A stretch of DNA of 64,000 nucleotides. Origin: Proteromonas lacertae (Eukaryota; Sar; Bigyra; Opalinata; Proteromonadidae). Below, piece after piece: positions 48,864 to 63,500 of the stretch; position 1 is the stretch's first letter, and each line of letters begins with the position of its first letter. Location: the NCBI GenBank assembly GCA_002245135.1, contig NGBS01000873.1:62001-126000 (forward strand), in the 5' to 3' direction. Both the position numbers and the translations under genes were made by a program. The notes beneath the pieces are model-generated. The model was given only the letters and a program-made list of their open reading frames with translations. It was not told the origin of the DNA and did no database searches.

Positions 48864-51800
48864 TTAAATGATTTTTTCATTATCAACTAAAGATGAAGAT
48901 CTAGCTCTCTTTCTAAACATTCCTGATTTTAATAAGTAGAATATCAACATCAATATTATCATTATTCCCACAAACACACAACTAATAGCTATTCCAATTA
49001 TTGCTCCATTGTTTATCTTACAATCACTATCATCTATTTCACTCCATATTCCTTTATTCTCTTTATTCAATTTACATTTTCTTATTTTCACTCCACTTTT
49101 CAATCCTCCACATTTTATTGACACTTCTCTTCCTCTTATATCAGCTGATGATTTTGCAAAACCAGAATCTGATTCACAATAGATTACTTTTAATTCTATC
49201 TCTACATCTACAAATTCTATATTCGATGATGGAGGATTCTTTATTACAAATGTGTAATTTCTTTTCTTTTCATATACTGAAGGTAATCCATAGATTTCGC
49301 CTGTTTTGGAATCTAATATCATTCCTTTTGGTAAAGCTGGACTTACTGTTATTTCAACATTTGTTCCTGATGCTATGAACATATAAGATGATTTTATTAT
49401 ATTTCCAAATATATATTTCATTTTGACACTTTGGTGGATGGAATTATTATTGGAATATTTGGCATTGAGCAATATAACATAAATGAAAATGACACTTGTT
49501 TTCCATTACCACTAATTGTTAAGGTTAAATTCGTTGGTTCAAATTCTCGAGTGATATAACCACTTATTATTCCACTTGAATTATTCAACTTTAATGTTGA
49601 TGGAGATGGTAAATCAGGAGATATTCTATATAATAAATTCTCACCTGTTATTCTTCCTAATGTGATATTGTTATATTCTTTACCACCTTCTATTGTAAAA
49701 CTGACAATATGCGAAATTATTATTGGTTCTATTGAAGATTGATAATGAAATGTGATTGGCATTGATAAATTACTATTTTCGTTATAACAACTAAATGTAT
49801 AAATAACATCACTTGGAATTTTAACATCCACTTTTCCAATGATTATTCCAGTACTGTTATTATATTCAAAACCATCAGGTAATTGCGGTTCAATTGAATA
49901 TGATATTGATTCTGCACTACATTCATATGGTTGTAAAAATTGGTAGCTTATTCCCAAAGAGATGTTTACATCTTTGTCATACTTTACAATGTATGGCACT
50001 TTTGATACAGTAACATAAATAGTTGTATCAATATTTAAATCATATTTGTTCTTTATTGTAAATCTACATTTCAATGACATTTTTCTTGGAATCATACCAC
50101 TTATTAAACCAGTTGTTTTATTCATTCTTAAACTAACAAGAAATCTATCAACTGAGTATGTTAAATTTCTTCCAGATATATTAAAGATTTTATAATTGTC
50201 ATAATATCTACCAACATCAAAATAACTTGAATAATCTAATAAAACAGGGATTTCTGAAGGAATTACACTTATCTTTATTTTGATTATTATTTCATCTAAT
50301 AAATATGGACTTGAGAAAATAAATTCAAATAATTGTTCTTCATCTTCTTTAGTTGCTTTACCTGATATTAATCCAGTATTTTCATCCAATTTCAACCCTT
50401 CTATTCCAGGAGACATTGAATAATGAATATCTTTTCCTGATATTAGAAACAATCTTACATCTTTATTATATTTACCAGCTTCAAATTTATACTCATTTTC
50501 TTGATATATTACTGATGGTATTTCTGTACAAGTAGAAAATATTTCTGCCCATTTTTCATTATTTCCACAATAGAATGTTCTATGTCCTATTGGAGCTCGA
50601 TTATCACAAGGAATTGTTATTTCATTCCCACTAATAGTTTCAGGAAGTATACTTGTAGCTTTACAGTACCTCACAGGACATAAACTGAAATTAATATCAT
50701 ATACTTTTGTTGAATTTTTAAAACCATTTACAGATGTTATGTTTATTCTAATTGCAGAATAAAGATTAGACAAATTATAGTTTGTAAATACTCTTCTTTT
50801 GATAATTGGATATGTAATATCTTTATAATTAGCTATATTAATCCAACTGTAATTCTCATTACTATAACCTTCCAGTGAAAAATCTCTTGGATTATTTTCT
50901 TCTGAAGTAACTATATCAATGCTAAACTGATTAAAATATGAATGAAAATGATCTTTAAATCTCATTATTGCCCATATAGGAACTGAAGTTTGTGTATAAA
51001 ACTTAGAATTTGGATTTTCATCAAAAGCATATTTTATTCCATAATAGTCACTATCCTCTACGTTTGTTTCAGTTAATGGATTTGTATATTTGTTTAATAT
51101 CAAACAATCTTTTTCACTTCCAAATATTCTTAATAAATATGTTTTTATCTGAGGAAATTTAGTTTCTTTTTCATGTTTATGTAATTCAATTGTTATTATT
51201 ACTTTTTCTTCTTCTAAAAATGACAATGGTAATATAAACACTTCGTCAATCACATCATCAAACATATTATTTGCCATTGTATCTTGAGTTATATCACCAT
51301 CTGGTAAATTATTTCGAAATATCTCTTTTCCATTCATTTTCACAATTATTCCACTTATAAAACTCACTTTTAAAGAAAAAGCATTATATTTCTCTAAATC
51401 AGTAAATGAATCTATATTTCGGATATAAACTACATTATTACTTATTTTTCCTTCTAATTCACTCAATATTGATTCTTTCCATAAACCACTAGCTTTATCA
51501 ATATCATCCCAACCATCTTCATATTCACTTGAATATTCCCATTCAGTATTATAATTGTAATCAGATATTGCATTAAAACTATCATTTCCTACTATTTCAT
51601 TGTAGAAAAGAGATTTTCTTGTTACAGGAATCTTATTCACTAACACATCTACATAACTATTCTCAAACCAGTACAAATTATCATCATAATATATTGACTC
51701 ATAAACATCTTCATCTATACAATAATTATATTCATATATATTATCTTTCAACCATTTTTCATCATCTCCATTTAAATATATTATAGCATTTGTATTATCA

Positions 51801-54800
51801 TTAAATTTGTCATCATGCCTGTATAATTTGTATATCCAATGTTCTGCTGAATAACTATTTTCATCTACATTTATTATAACTGTTATTACTGATTTTTGTT
51901 GTATGAAACATTTATTAAAAATATTATCATCATATAATGTAAGATTTAAATATTTTGTTGTTATTCCATTCATTCCTATTGCTGTAATAGTATATTGTGT
52001 TTCTAGCAATGATTCATTCACTTTTCCAGTTATTTCACATGTCTTTGTATCGAAAATAAGACAAGAGGGTAATCTTGGAGATACTTCACATCTTTCAACT
52101 AGATTTATTGTTGGTTTAATTAACACACTATCATTTAAATAATACTTATATTCTCTTGCACTATACTCTAATACAGGTAGTTTGATTTCAGTTGTTACTG
52201 GAAAGATTTGAAGAGAGTCTGTTTTTAGAGTGAAATTATCAATTGATTCTCCATCTGAATAAAGATATATTTTATAGTTATTATAACTATAGATAAGGCT
52301 ATTATACAAATATAACCAATAATCACCTGAAACTAAACATATTGTTTGAGAATATGCAGGTTTATCACTTGTAAATATTGTCATTTCATCAGAAAGTGGA
52401 TTAGTATCTACACTCACAAACTGATATACAAAATAGCCAGGTAATACATCATCTTTATAATCAAACTTAAAATAAACTAATTTCTCATTTTCTAAACATC
52501 CATTTGTTATAACATTGAGTAATATTGTTTTATAAATTGGGATTTTGTTGTTGTTATAATAAGCTTTTATCTTCATCTCATAAATATCTAATGGATTTAT
52601 TGGAACAATTGTCAGTTTACCTGTTTCATTATTATATGTATAACCATCAATCTGAGTTTCGATTTCGTAATATGATATAAATCCATAATCAACATCAATT
52701 GAAAAATGTCTTTCTTCTCCTAAAGTCAAGTTTAATTCGTCATAATAAACAACACCAACATCATCTAAATCTATTAAATGAATGCCTTGAGGCATATTAT
52801 GACCAATTACACTCATTTGGATTGTTGTATTCATAATTCTACCATTATTCAGTTTAGCACTTATTGTATAAGATTTCTTTTCAGATTCTAATCTAGGAAT
52901 TCCATGAATTCCACAAATATCACTTATTTCTAATCCACTTGGTAATGTTGGATAAGATTTACAATTAATGATTAAACCATTTACATGGATAGTTGGATAA
53001 ATATCATCTATTTGTTTATCTTTTACAAATACTACATAACTATTACTATATTCAAAATCACCTCTTGGAATATAGTGTAAATATTCATTCAATTCTTTAT
53101 ATACACCATCTACTCCTTTCTTCAGATATAATTCTATTCCATTTTCACCAATATATTTCATGTAATTCACTCGAATGAAATGATAACCTACATTCAATTC
53201 AACAGATTTACTTTTCCAACTCCATTTATAATTTCCACTGTGATTTATTATTTCCTTATAATCAATAAACAACCAAGATCCATATACTGATGTTAGATTG
53301 AATGTATAAACATCATTATCATCAATTTTTAAATATCCTTCCCAATTTATTCCAAATTCACTTTTTAAATTGGGAGTTAAACCATCCCAAATACTATTAT
53401 CACTTTCATATGGATGATTTATTCCTTCTTCTAATCGAATCATTTCGCATTCACATTTTCACTAGATGAGTGTATGGAATTGGATTTAAATGATTGAAAT
53501 GGTTAGTTCTTAAGTAATAACCAACTATTCCTTTTACATATTTATTGATTATATCTATAGTTATTGAAACTGTATTTGTTGTTGATGTAGTTGTCTTACA
53601 ATACATTTTTATTGATATTGTTGAAGATATTTTACCTTTTAATACGTTTCTATCTAAATCTATCATTAATGGATCTACTCCAAAACATTCATTAGCTTTT
53701 CCTCTTTCAAATTGGAATGGAATTTCAAAATAACTATTCATTGGAACACTGTAATAATCACTTTCAAATCTTAAATCAGAGACTGGCTTATATAATGTTT
53801 TAGCTTGATAAAATGGAATTGATTCTTCTTCATTATTACCATTTGGCTTTATCCATTTCATTTTTAATCTATAGCTGGATGAATCATATTTATCTAAACA
53901 TTTTTCATTATTGTCATCATCATTATCTGTATAACATTCTTTTTGTTTTTTACTATAATATCCTCTCATTTCAAAATCATGATAACCAGATATTAATATC
54001 ACCTTATTTGAAGATTCTGAATATTCCCATAAACTACAAAATCCATAATATTCATTATTGTCTTTTGTATAATTGAATTTTGTTGAGTTAAATACATTTA
54101 CTTCATCAATATAAACTTTATAGAATGAATAATCAGAATTAGTCATAAAAGTATATTCACCTTCACTTTCCACATATATCAGTCCTTTTATGGTGAAATT
54201 CCAATATTCAATGTGATTTGTTGATAAATAATTGTCTAGTTTTTCATCCCAAATTACATATGTATTATCACCATCTAAGGCATCTAAATCATCTATTATT
54301 GTATTTAAACTACTATAAACTGTATTGATTTTATCATAACCACAACTAAATTCATTCACACCATCTATTTCAATATTCAATCCTGCTTTATATTCAAATG
54401 GAATTTTGGATATTATTATATCTGTTGTTATTCCACTTTCATTTGAAGGATTTTTGGCTTTGATTGTTATTCTATTTATATATTATAACATTCAATAAAA
54501 TACATTAATTTATCAATTGGTGAATAGTTATTGAATGATAATATTCCTTCATTTGAAAGGGTGATATCGTAATTTCCTTCTGGTTTGAAACTAATTGACC
54601 AATTTTCTACTTTTTTATCACACTTACATGGAAAAGAGTAGGTTAAATTGTCAATTATGTTCAATTCATTTATTCCACAGGATAAGGTTGTAGGAACATC
54701 CCATACTATCATTATATAAAGAATTATACTTTTAATAATTAATTCTGATGTTAATTTACTTTCATCAGGTTTTGTTAACGTAATAGTATATGTTTCCAGA

Positions 54801-55055
54801 TTCTCTTCTTCAGGAGTACCTGTGATTCTACCACATAGTGGATCAAGAATTAGTCCTTTGCTCAAAGCAGGTTTGATAGTAAATATTCCACCACTGATTT
54901 TAATATTTGGTGTGTTTGACGTTATTCTCTTCCCAACAGAATAATTTGGTTTTTGTTTTGAGTATTTAAAGTCATTTTCTGTAGCAGCATATACAACTAA
55001 TATCACTAGTAAATGTTTATTTTAACATAATACGAAATACACAGATTATGCTCAT
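48864..55055 (-). CDS. giant PIG/PA14/discoidin/sushi type I membrane protein
   Basis: About 2,030 aa. A 13-nt first exon (55055-55043) and a 37-nt intron complete a signal peptide (MSIILILVVYAATEN). A second intron of 32 nt lies near 54476-54508. At least eight putative-Ig (PIG) repeats carry the (L/F)P.GL.(L/I)D..TG.I.G pattern, e.g. ALPKGMILDSKTGEIYG and QLPDGFEYNNSTGIIIG. There are PA14-like segments near 53.9-54.3 kb and 53.0-53.5 kb, a discoidin (F5/8C)-like domain near 50.7-51.1 kb, sushi-like Cys regions near 50.6 and 49.1 kb, one membrane helix (IIGIAISCVFVGIMIILMLI) and a basic tail. Two single-base frame changes are needed, at about 53452-53456 and 49430-49436, both at AAAA runs. 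It looks like a surface adhesin or receptor. Frame changes could be errors or real lesions. Confidence 0.7.
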
Positions 55056-55325
55056 CTATTTTAAAAATAAGATCACTATACTGAAATAACTATACAAAAT
55101 GTTGTTAATCAAGCCTTTAATCAAACTAAATATTTGATCGTTTCAATTTTATAAAAATCCTGTTTTAATCAAAGTTAGTGATAAAACAAATATATACATT
55201 TAATAATCATATTTCACTAATAACTATTTTGAAAAATTTACTCTATCTCATTAACCAATAGACACAAACACTATTATATAAAATTAATAATAAAATAAAT
55301 GAAGAAATATTACAATTAAACATTA

Positions 55326-58300
55326 TTACACCATTGAAGACATAATCTGACATCCTTCACCAACAAACCCATCAAAACATTCACACTTTCCAGAAGTATA
55401 ATCACATATACCTCTTCCACTACAATCTCTTTTCACTTCACTGTTACGATTATTTGAATCTAATGGATCAACTCCAGAGGGACATTCCTTCAAACTACAG
55501 TCAGCACCTCTTCTTCCACTATCACACAAGCAGCCAAATACTAAATCTGGAAAAACATCTGAACTACTGCTATCTGAATTAGCATTTCCATATCCTCCAT
55601 ATGACGATAAATCTTTATTGCCTAATATTTCTTTTAATGGAACACATATTCCATTACCATTACAATTATTAGGACAACTCAATCTTTGACAAGCTGATCC
55701 TTCAAATCCTTCATAACATTTACATTGACCTGTAATTCTATCACATTCTCCTTGACCACTGCATTCTATGGGTATATGTGTTGTTTCCATTGTTCTAAAT
55801 TCAATTTCATAACCAATTACATCATTTGGAAATGAATCTAATATTCTTCTTCTTCCATCTGGTTTATCTGCTGTTGTTGTTGCTTCTGGTGTTGTTGCTT
55901 CTGGTGTTGTTGGTTGGTGTCTTAACATTTGTAACTAATAATTTATCAGATAAGTTCAATATAATTGTAGAGATTTTCTTCTTATCATCATCATCTTCAC
56001 TTGTCATTAATGTTTTCTTCATGATTTGTACTGAACCAATAAATACTCTCTTTCCATTTCTATACAATTCATATACACTCATATGAGTTCCAGGTATTAA
56101 TAATGACAATAATGAATTAGAATTTGATATTAAACTCAAATCAAGTTGTAAATATCCATTTAATAAACTATTTGTGGTTATATTTCCATCTCCAGATATA
56201 TCTCTTCCTATTGTAAGTATTGTACTACCATCATCATCATTATATTGTATATGGAATGTAGTATCACTAACACTTACATACTTTCCAAAGTAATAATGAT
56301 CATTTTTACCTTCTCTTATCATTGAAAACAAATCACTTTTTTCTATTGTGATTGTATTTCCATTTATATCACTTAATAAAAAGCATATTTCACCATTCTT
56401 TGGTGTTTTTATATTATCATCATTTATAAAGGTAAAAATATAATCATTATACATTAGAAGATACAGTGATATTACCAGTGTAAATATTAATCTCTTGATT
56501 CATAGTATTTGGATTATAACATGCAAATGATATAGAATAATTATCTGTTGAATATAATGAATCAAATATTGTTTTATATCCTATCCAAGTAATACTTAAA
56601 TCATTTACAACTTGAGGGTTAATTAATGACAAATCATTTCTTACTGATAATATTCTATCACATTCTATATTATCAATATTGTATATTTCTTCTAAAGATC
56701 TTCCTGCTTCTTTATTCTCTTTATATATTCCACCTTTAAATTCTATAAACATTTCTTTATCAGAATATGATTTAACATCAACTGTTCCTTTAAATAACTC
56801 ATTATCATCACTTTTATATTGACATTGTAACAATCCTCCAGTTATTGGCAGTTTAACTGATATATCATATAATGATGGAGAATCATTTTTATCAACAATA
56901 TATAAATTAATATTATCATCTAATACTTGTAATGGTTGTTTTTCTGATGGTTTTATTTCTTCATCTTTCATATTATCTTTAATACCATCATCACTTGGAC
57001 TTGTTCTGATTGTTGATAAAGTATTCCAATCTTTAGGTATTTCTGGTTTAAATGTTATTGTAGTTTTAGGTTCATCTGTTAATTGTCTTTGTTGTGCTTC
57101 TACACTTTGAATTATTGCTGTATGTTCTCTTATTTCTTGAGCTTTAATAATTGGTATAAATATATATTGACCTGGTAATAAATAAAGTCCTACTTTCTTA
57201 TTGCTATTTAAATCTTCAGATAGTATTTCAATTGCTACCTTCTTTTATTGTTTCTTTTGGTAGAATAATAACTAAATGTCCATTTTCATTACCAGTTTTA
57301 ATACCTTTTTCTGGTTGTTCATATTTACCAACTATATATTTGTCACTTTTATTATCTTTTCTTACATTTACTCCTAAATCTGTATTTAATATATCTAATA
57401 CTTCTCCTTTACTATCACTCAATATTCCACAAGAATAAGACACTTCATCTTCTAATAATGATAGATAATCTTTAGGAAATGTTAAAGTGACTTTATCAGT
57501 TAAATCTGACAGAGTAGAAACTGATACATTTGGATATATTATTATATCATTCTCTTTATTCATACATGACATATTGACATTTCTTTGAAAGAATTTTTTC
57601 TTTTCTTCAACTTCTATTGGTTCAGATGGAAAGAAACCCATATTAAATAGTAATTTACTATATATAGCTACATTGGTAGTTGTGGTTATTGCTGTATCTT
57701 CATCCTTCTGTTTTTTAACTGTGAATGAATAATAAAGTGATAAATCATTTCTTTTTGTTATATATTTATTACATTCTATATTTATAACACTACCTGAATT
57801 TACTTCTTTGTTGAATAATATATAATATGCATATGTTTCATTTTCAACTTTTCCTTTTATATCCGCTTCTAATCCATTACTACACTGTAAAATAGCTCCA
57901 ATATCTGTTAATGATGAAGATTGCTATACTTGTATTTAAATAATAAACAACCCAAAACTTATTATCATTAGCTAATGAATCGCCTTTTAAAAATGTTGGT
58001 GGTAATGGAGATAGTTTATTAATTGGAAATGTTCTGATATAATATAGGAAATTACTACTATAAATGCTATTTATAGCATTTGAAAATGTAAATGTGTTTG
58101 TTGTTATTGATTTTATAATCACTGGTTTTTCAATAATAATATTATTATCTAATAACATTGATAAATATATCTTTCTATCAACTAACAAATAATCTTCAAT
58201 TCCTTCATAATTACATTTTATATTCGCATTTTCAATTACATTATCATTATCCTTCTTTTTCATCACTATAACTTTATCTTTCTCTTCATCAGCTATAATG

Positions 58301-60381
58301 TCTAGATTATTATTATCACTATTAGTATATTTTCCTAAATAATATTTATCATTATTTATTCTTACATTCTGACCTAAATCAGTATCTAAAATATTCATAT
58401 TATTTCCTTCAACATCACTTAATAAATAACATACTTTAAAAACATCAACATTATCTTCATTATTTAATGTAAATGTAATATCATTATTATTATATTGAAC
58501 ATCTGTTGCATTAAGGATAATGAATTGATTTGCATCGTCATCCTTTTTCAGACAAGCAAATGATAATAATGACTTATTGATTTTAAATTTCATATTATTC
58601 AATATTGGTTTATATCCTTTCCACACTATTTTCTTATTATTATCTGTTGGTATTGTTGGATTTAAATAAGATAAATCATTTCTTATATATATTCCTATGC
58701 ATTTCATTCCGCCTATTCCAAAATCATCTATTAATAATAATCTTCTTTCTGTTTCTGGCTTAAGTTCTCCATCTGATAAAGCTTGATTAAACTGAACATA
58801 TGAATATACTGGAAAACCATTTTCGTCTAATTTATAACCTTTTACATCTATTAAGATTAAATTTCCATCTTTATTACATTCCAATAATCCACCAACTTCT
58901 GGAGATTGTAATGATGTGAGAAATCCAATTTGTATATTCAATTTGTATAAATGAGAAGTTTCATCCAATATTTCATTCAGATAATTGGCTTCATTTGTAG
59001 GAAACATCCTAATATATTGCAATGGAATAGTTGTAGATGGTAATTCTGGAGTAAATGAATATTTATTACTACTTTCTATTCCAATAATTCTAACAGCAAC
59101 TTCATAAATATTGTTATTACTTATAACTGAAAGATAAACAGTTCGATTAATCTTTAAATATTCTTTTAAATCTGCAAATGATGAAGTTATAGCATTAGAT
59201 GATATTACATCTTCTTTACCATTCAATAAAATCACTGTATGACCTTTAGAAGTTTTTATTATTTCAGAAGAAGATGGTATAGGATATTTTCCAATATTAT
59301 TTTTATTCCCATCACTATCATCTACTCTAACATTAATTCCTAAGTTAGTAGTTGAAATATCATCTACTTTTTCACCTAATAAGAAACAAATACATCCTTC
59401 AGATAGTGTATTTGAACTATCATCAATAGCGAATTTTACATTGGAATTATCATCTGGTATATAATCAGCTTCTTTTGGTGGATCTATTTCAGCTGTAGCA
59501 TCATACACTTTTATTTCACTATCACAGTCAATTGAACTAGTACAAGCCATTTTAACAACTTTACTATACTTATTCACTTCATTTTTACCTTTAAACAATC
59601 CTAATTCATTCACAATCTTGCCATAATTCTTCCATGTCACTACTTTACTACCATCAACTGCTACAGGATTATAAGTTGACCAATCTGTTCTTATATTCAC
59701 TATTTTATCACATACAACTGATGTAATTGATATTGATTCTGATAATTCTGTAGTTGGTTCAGCTTCTGTATGAATTTTAACATCAAATTGTATATATGAA
59801 TTAATAGTGTTTTTATCATTTACCCATCTCTTTACATCTGCTATAATTATATCTCCATTTTTCTTTGTTAATACTCTTCTCCTTCTTCTACTAATATCCG
59901 TTTTATCACTTTGATAATGGCATTTTAAAATACCTCCATATTCTTCATTTAATCCTTCTATCAATGTATTGGCAAAATTTGTTACATAATATAAATTTGT
60001 ATCTTTATTAACTTCTTTTACTGTTATTGGACTTGCTGGTAGAGTTCTATTAGTTGATATCGTGTCAAGCATCCTTTCAGGAGTATCTCCTACTTCAGGG
60101 ACTTGGCTAGTTGTAGGTGCATTATTTGCATTAGAAGGATACTTAGAAAAAACAGTAGAAAATGGATTACCAACAGGACACTTCTTCAAACTACAATCAT
60201 TACCAGTAAAACTCTCTCCTTGACCATCTTTAGTTAATCCAACTTGATTATAGCATGTACATCTTCCATTAGAGTCACATGAGCCATGACCGCTACAGTC
60301 ATTAGGACATCTTGTGCAAATATTTACTATGCATAAATAGAATAATATCAAATGTGTTAAATCCAAATTCTTCCTTTTCAT
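55326..60381 (-). CDS. mastigoneme-like secreted EGF protein with four long repeats
   Basis: It begins with a signal peptide (about 24 aa) and an EGF-type module (CPNDCSGHGSCDSNGRCTC ... GNDCSLKKCPVGNP). Four tandem repeats of about 345 residues follow, whose GG(I/L)L(K/E/Q)C motifs fall near 59930, 58890, 57893 and 56833. Other repeat motifs are R(N/T)DxSxxNP with a W..Y..I strand, and CFLL(S/G)D..GN..ILxTDLGxNVR...GKY. Three EGF modules close the chain (CSGQGECDRITGQCKCYEGF; CNGNGICVP; CSGRGICDYTSGKCECFDGF). The GxDCSxxxCPxGxDP and CxCFDGFxGxGCQ style is that of stramenopile SIG1/Ocm1 tubular-hair proteins. Four single-base (+1) frame changes are needed, near 57925, 57236, 56456 and 55905. 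No membrane anchor is seen. Hair assignment is inference. Confidence 0.68.
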
Positions 60382-60513
60382 CTTCTAATTTTGATAAACG
60401 TTGAATAGAAAAATATATTCGTTTCAAGCCTCAAGCTTTTTTATTTTATCTTTCATTTTTGAGAGATATACAACATTCAAATAAACTAAATAACTCTTAA
60501 TATAATCAGTATG

Positions 60514-63500
60514 CTACATATTACTTATTGCTACTTCCAAATCAGGACAATTTATCAACATATTCTCAATTATATTGTTTCTAAGAGTAAAAGTGATAAA
60601 TTCTAAATAATCATAATCTAAATTGTAGATATTTAATTCTGACTTGCTTATCATCTATTCAATAATAATTCAATATTAGAAATAATACAGCTTTATTCTC
60701 ATTCAAAAACTGTTGGAACTTTAACTCAATTCCCCATCCTTCCATATGTGTTACATCATTAAAATAATCATGAAACTATAATAATAATAATAATATATAT
60801 ACATTTTGATCAATATCATTATAAATATCAATTAAAACATTCAAATCGAAATGAATTCTCTCATCATCATTCTCTTTTATTACACTCATTATTTTCTGTA
60901 GAGTATGAATATGTTTTAAGATATTATTGAATATTCCAGCACTCCTATTTTAATATATATATGTTTATTCATAATATACGATCTAAATATTCTATAAATA
61001 TCACAAATATTACAAGTATAGAATATTTCATCAAAATGAAAACAATAGTATAAATAATATAAAATAGCTTTCCATAAATTATGTCTTTGATAATATTTAT
61101 ATATTTTCTTTCTTAAATACTCCAAATATCCTTCATTGCTATACTCAACTGCTTCTAAATTCTCATTATTTACACCACCATCTTTAGTTATTAAACTCAA
61201 TACTTCAGTTATTCTTGAAGCACTATCTACATCAAAGAAGACTAATTCTGACAGAATTCTTTGATAATCATAATTCAAATATGTAATTGATTTTGATTCA
61301 GAAAATGTATTGTTATATCTTAAAGCGCACAACTATTATACAATATAACAATAAGAGAAGTATATATATATATATATATATACTTTTTTACATGTAATAT
61401 ACAGTAAAAATGGTTCATGATCAGAGTATGTCATTGTATAAAACAAAACATAATGTATAATAATTGGAGTATGATTAATAACTGCTTGTTTCATATATTC
61501 TTTTACCATTCCTTCATCATCTATAATTCTCTGAAGACTCCACACTCTATAGAAATATTAAAAAAAACATATAAAATACTTATCATCAGTCTCTACTGAT
61601 ATTACCTCTAATTGAGCACTATACAAAAAAAGAATATGAAAATATGAATAAAATACTGAGCAATTGAATCTCTAATGTTACTTAAAATATGATCCACAAA
61701 TATATTTATAACTTTCTCATTGTTTTTACTATTATCATCACCACTTATATCGTATAATTCAAATATATTGAAATTAACACCTTCAAGATAAGTCATTTTT
61801 TCACTTATTGTTCCATTTCCATACAATCCTGTAAATAAACTTTCATAATAATCTTCTGGTAGTTTTACTCCACTTGTATTGAATAATACTTTAATGCTAT
61901 CCCACATTTGATACAATAACAATGGACTCTTATACCATAAAGCTCTTTCTTGTCCATATAAATAGATTGTTTCTTTTTTCTCTGTTTCATAATTCATTCT
62001 GTAGAATTTAGCATATGGCAAACAATCAGGACTATTTTCAATACATAAATAAAAAAAATGAAAAACATATATACTATATAGAAACATAAGAATTCAGTTT
62101 ACCTAATTCCAAATAGATAGAATAATCTGTATCATTCCAATATTCATATCTTGAATTATAACCTTGAACAATTGTCAATGCATTCACATAAGGATTCTTT
62201 GGCTTTCCTTTAGTACGATATGACTCAAATATTTGATAAATACATTCATCTATTCTTGAATCAACAGCGTATTGAATATGTACAGCTTCTTCATATAATT
62301 GTTCAGGATATCTGTTCATACTATAAGCAATTGCATAAGAAGCAGGTAAACTAACAACATAATTGCTTAGACATAAATCATTCACTTTGAATAACCAATA
62401 TTTACTTATTAATGGATTTGGAACTATCTTATTTTCTTCAAGATACTACAATATATATTATATATAATAAGACATTATAAATACTTCATTGTAATATTTC
62501 TCTATTAATTCTGTCAGTGATGTTGGTTCTCCATGTACTATAAAGAAATAATAATAAGAATATATATATATATTTATATACATGATTCTCTATGAACATC
62601 CATAACAGAGAAAAAAGTTTGATATGAGATTGCATGTTCATATATTTCAAAATTCCATTTCAGTTTCTATATTGATATTAATATTTAACACAATATACAT
62701 TCAATACTAATAATCCATTTTGTGTAGGATATGGATTAGAATAATCATTAATTATTAACCTTCCAAATAATTCTTTAAATATACAAGCAATTGGCTTGAT
62801 ATATACTTCTGTATAATAAGTGAAATAATGAGAAGAATATTCCATGAATCTAGTACGAAGTAGTTTCATTTGATTATATAAATGAACTATATATAATATT
62901 ATATATATAATATTTGATAAATACAAACATGATCTTTTATATTCTCTTTTTCCATATAACAATGTTTTCCATCTTCATAATCAACGTAAATCTTTCTTAA
63001 CTCTTCATATATTCTATAAATGTTCTTTATTTCATTTGTAAATGCATGAACATTACCTGACATATCTGTTAAAATTGGTTTTAATAATAAATACCTTTGA
63101 GGTTTATTCTGACAAGTTGAATGCAATAACAATTGAAAACAACTAAAGATAATACATAATAAAAAATATATATATACAAATTGTAGAGTGGTTTTTTAAT
63201 AAAGTCTTTAAATGCTTTATCTCTGTACTATACAATTCAATATAACAGTGACAATATATACTTCATTTAATAAACTAGGATTTGGTCTATATTTCAACTT
63301 ATGATAAAATGATAAATAATCTTCAGCTTGATCAGAATTCAAAAATACTCCATTTGCTAAACTTTGTAACGGATATTTCTCAAATATAATAGAAGGTCTA
63401 GCATCAGCAAGTATAATAGAATAATGTTTCTTAACTTTTATATAATAATAATTTGAACCATCTTTTATTTGAAAGAAACATTTCAATGTTACATATTTCT

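Noticed and set aside
57203-57240. A 25-nt GTAGCA...TGAAG intron as the explanation for the frame change near 57236.
   Set aside because: Possible by frame, but the donor and acceptor differ from the genome's GTAT...(T/A)AG pattern and the removed residues look like the repeat. It is left as ambiguous.
57901-57930. A 25-nt GTATAGCA...AACAG intron in the EGF/mastigoneme-like gene.
   Set aside because: The removed segment aligns with the other repeats (a Ser-Leu-Thr-Asp stretch before GAILQC) when read in the +1 frame, so it is more likely coding with a one-base frame change.
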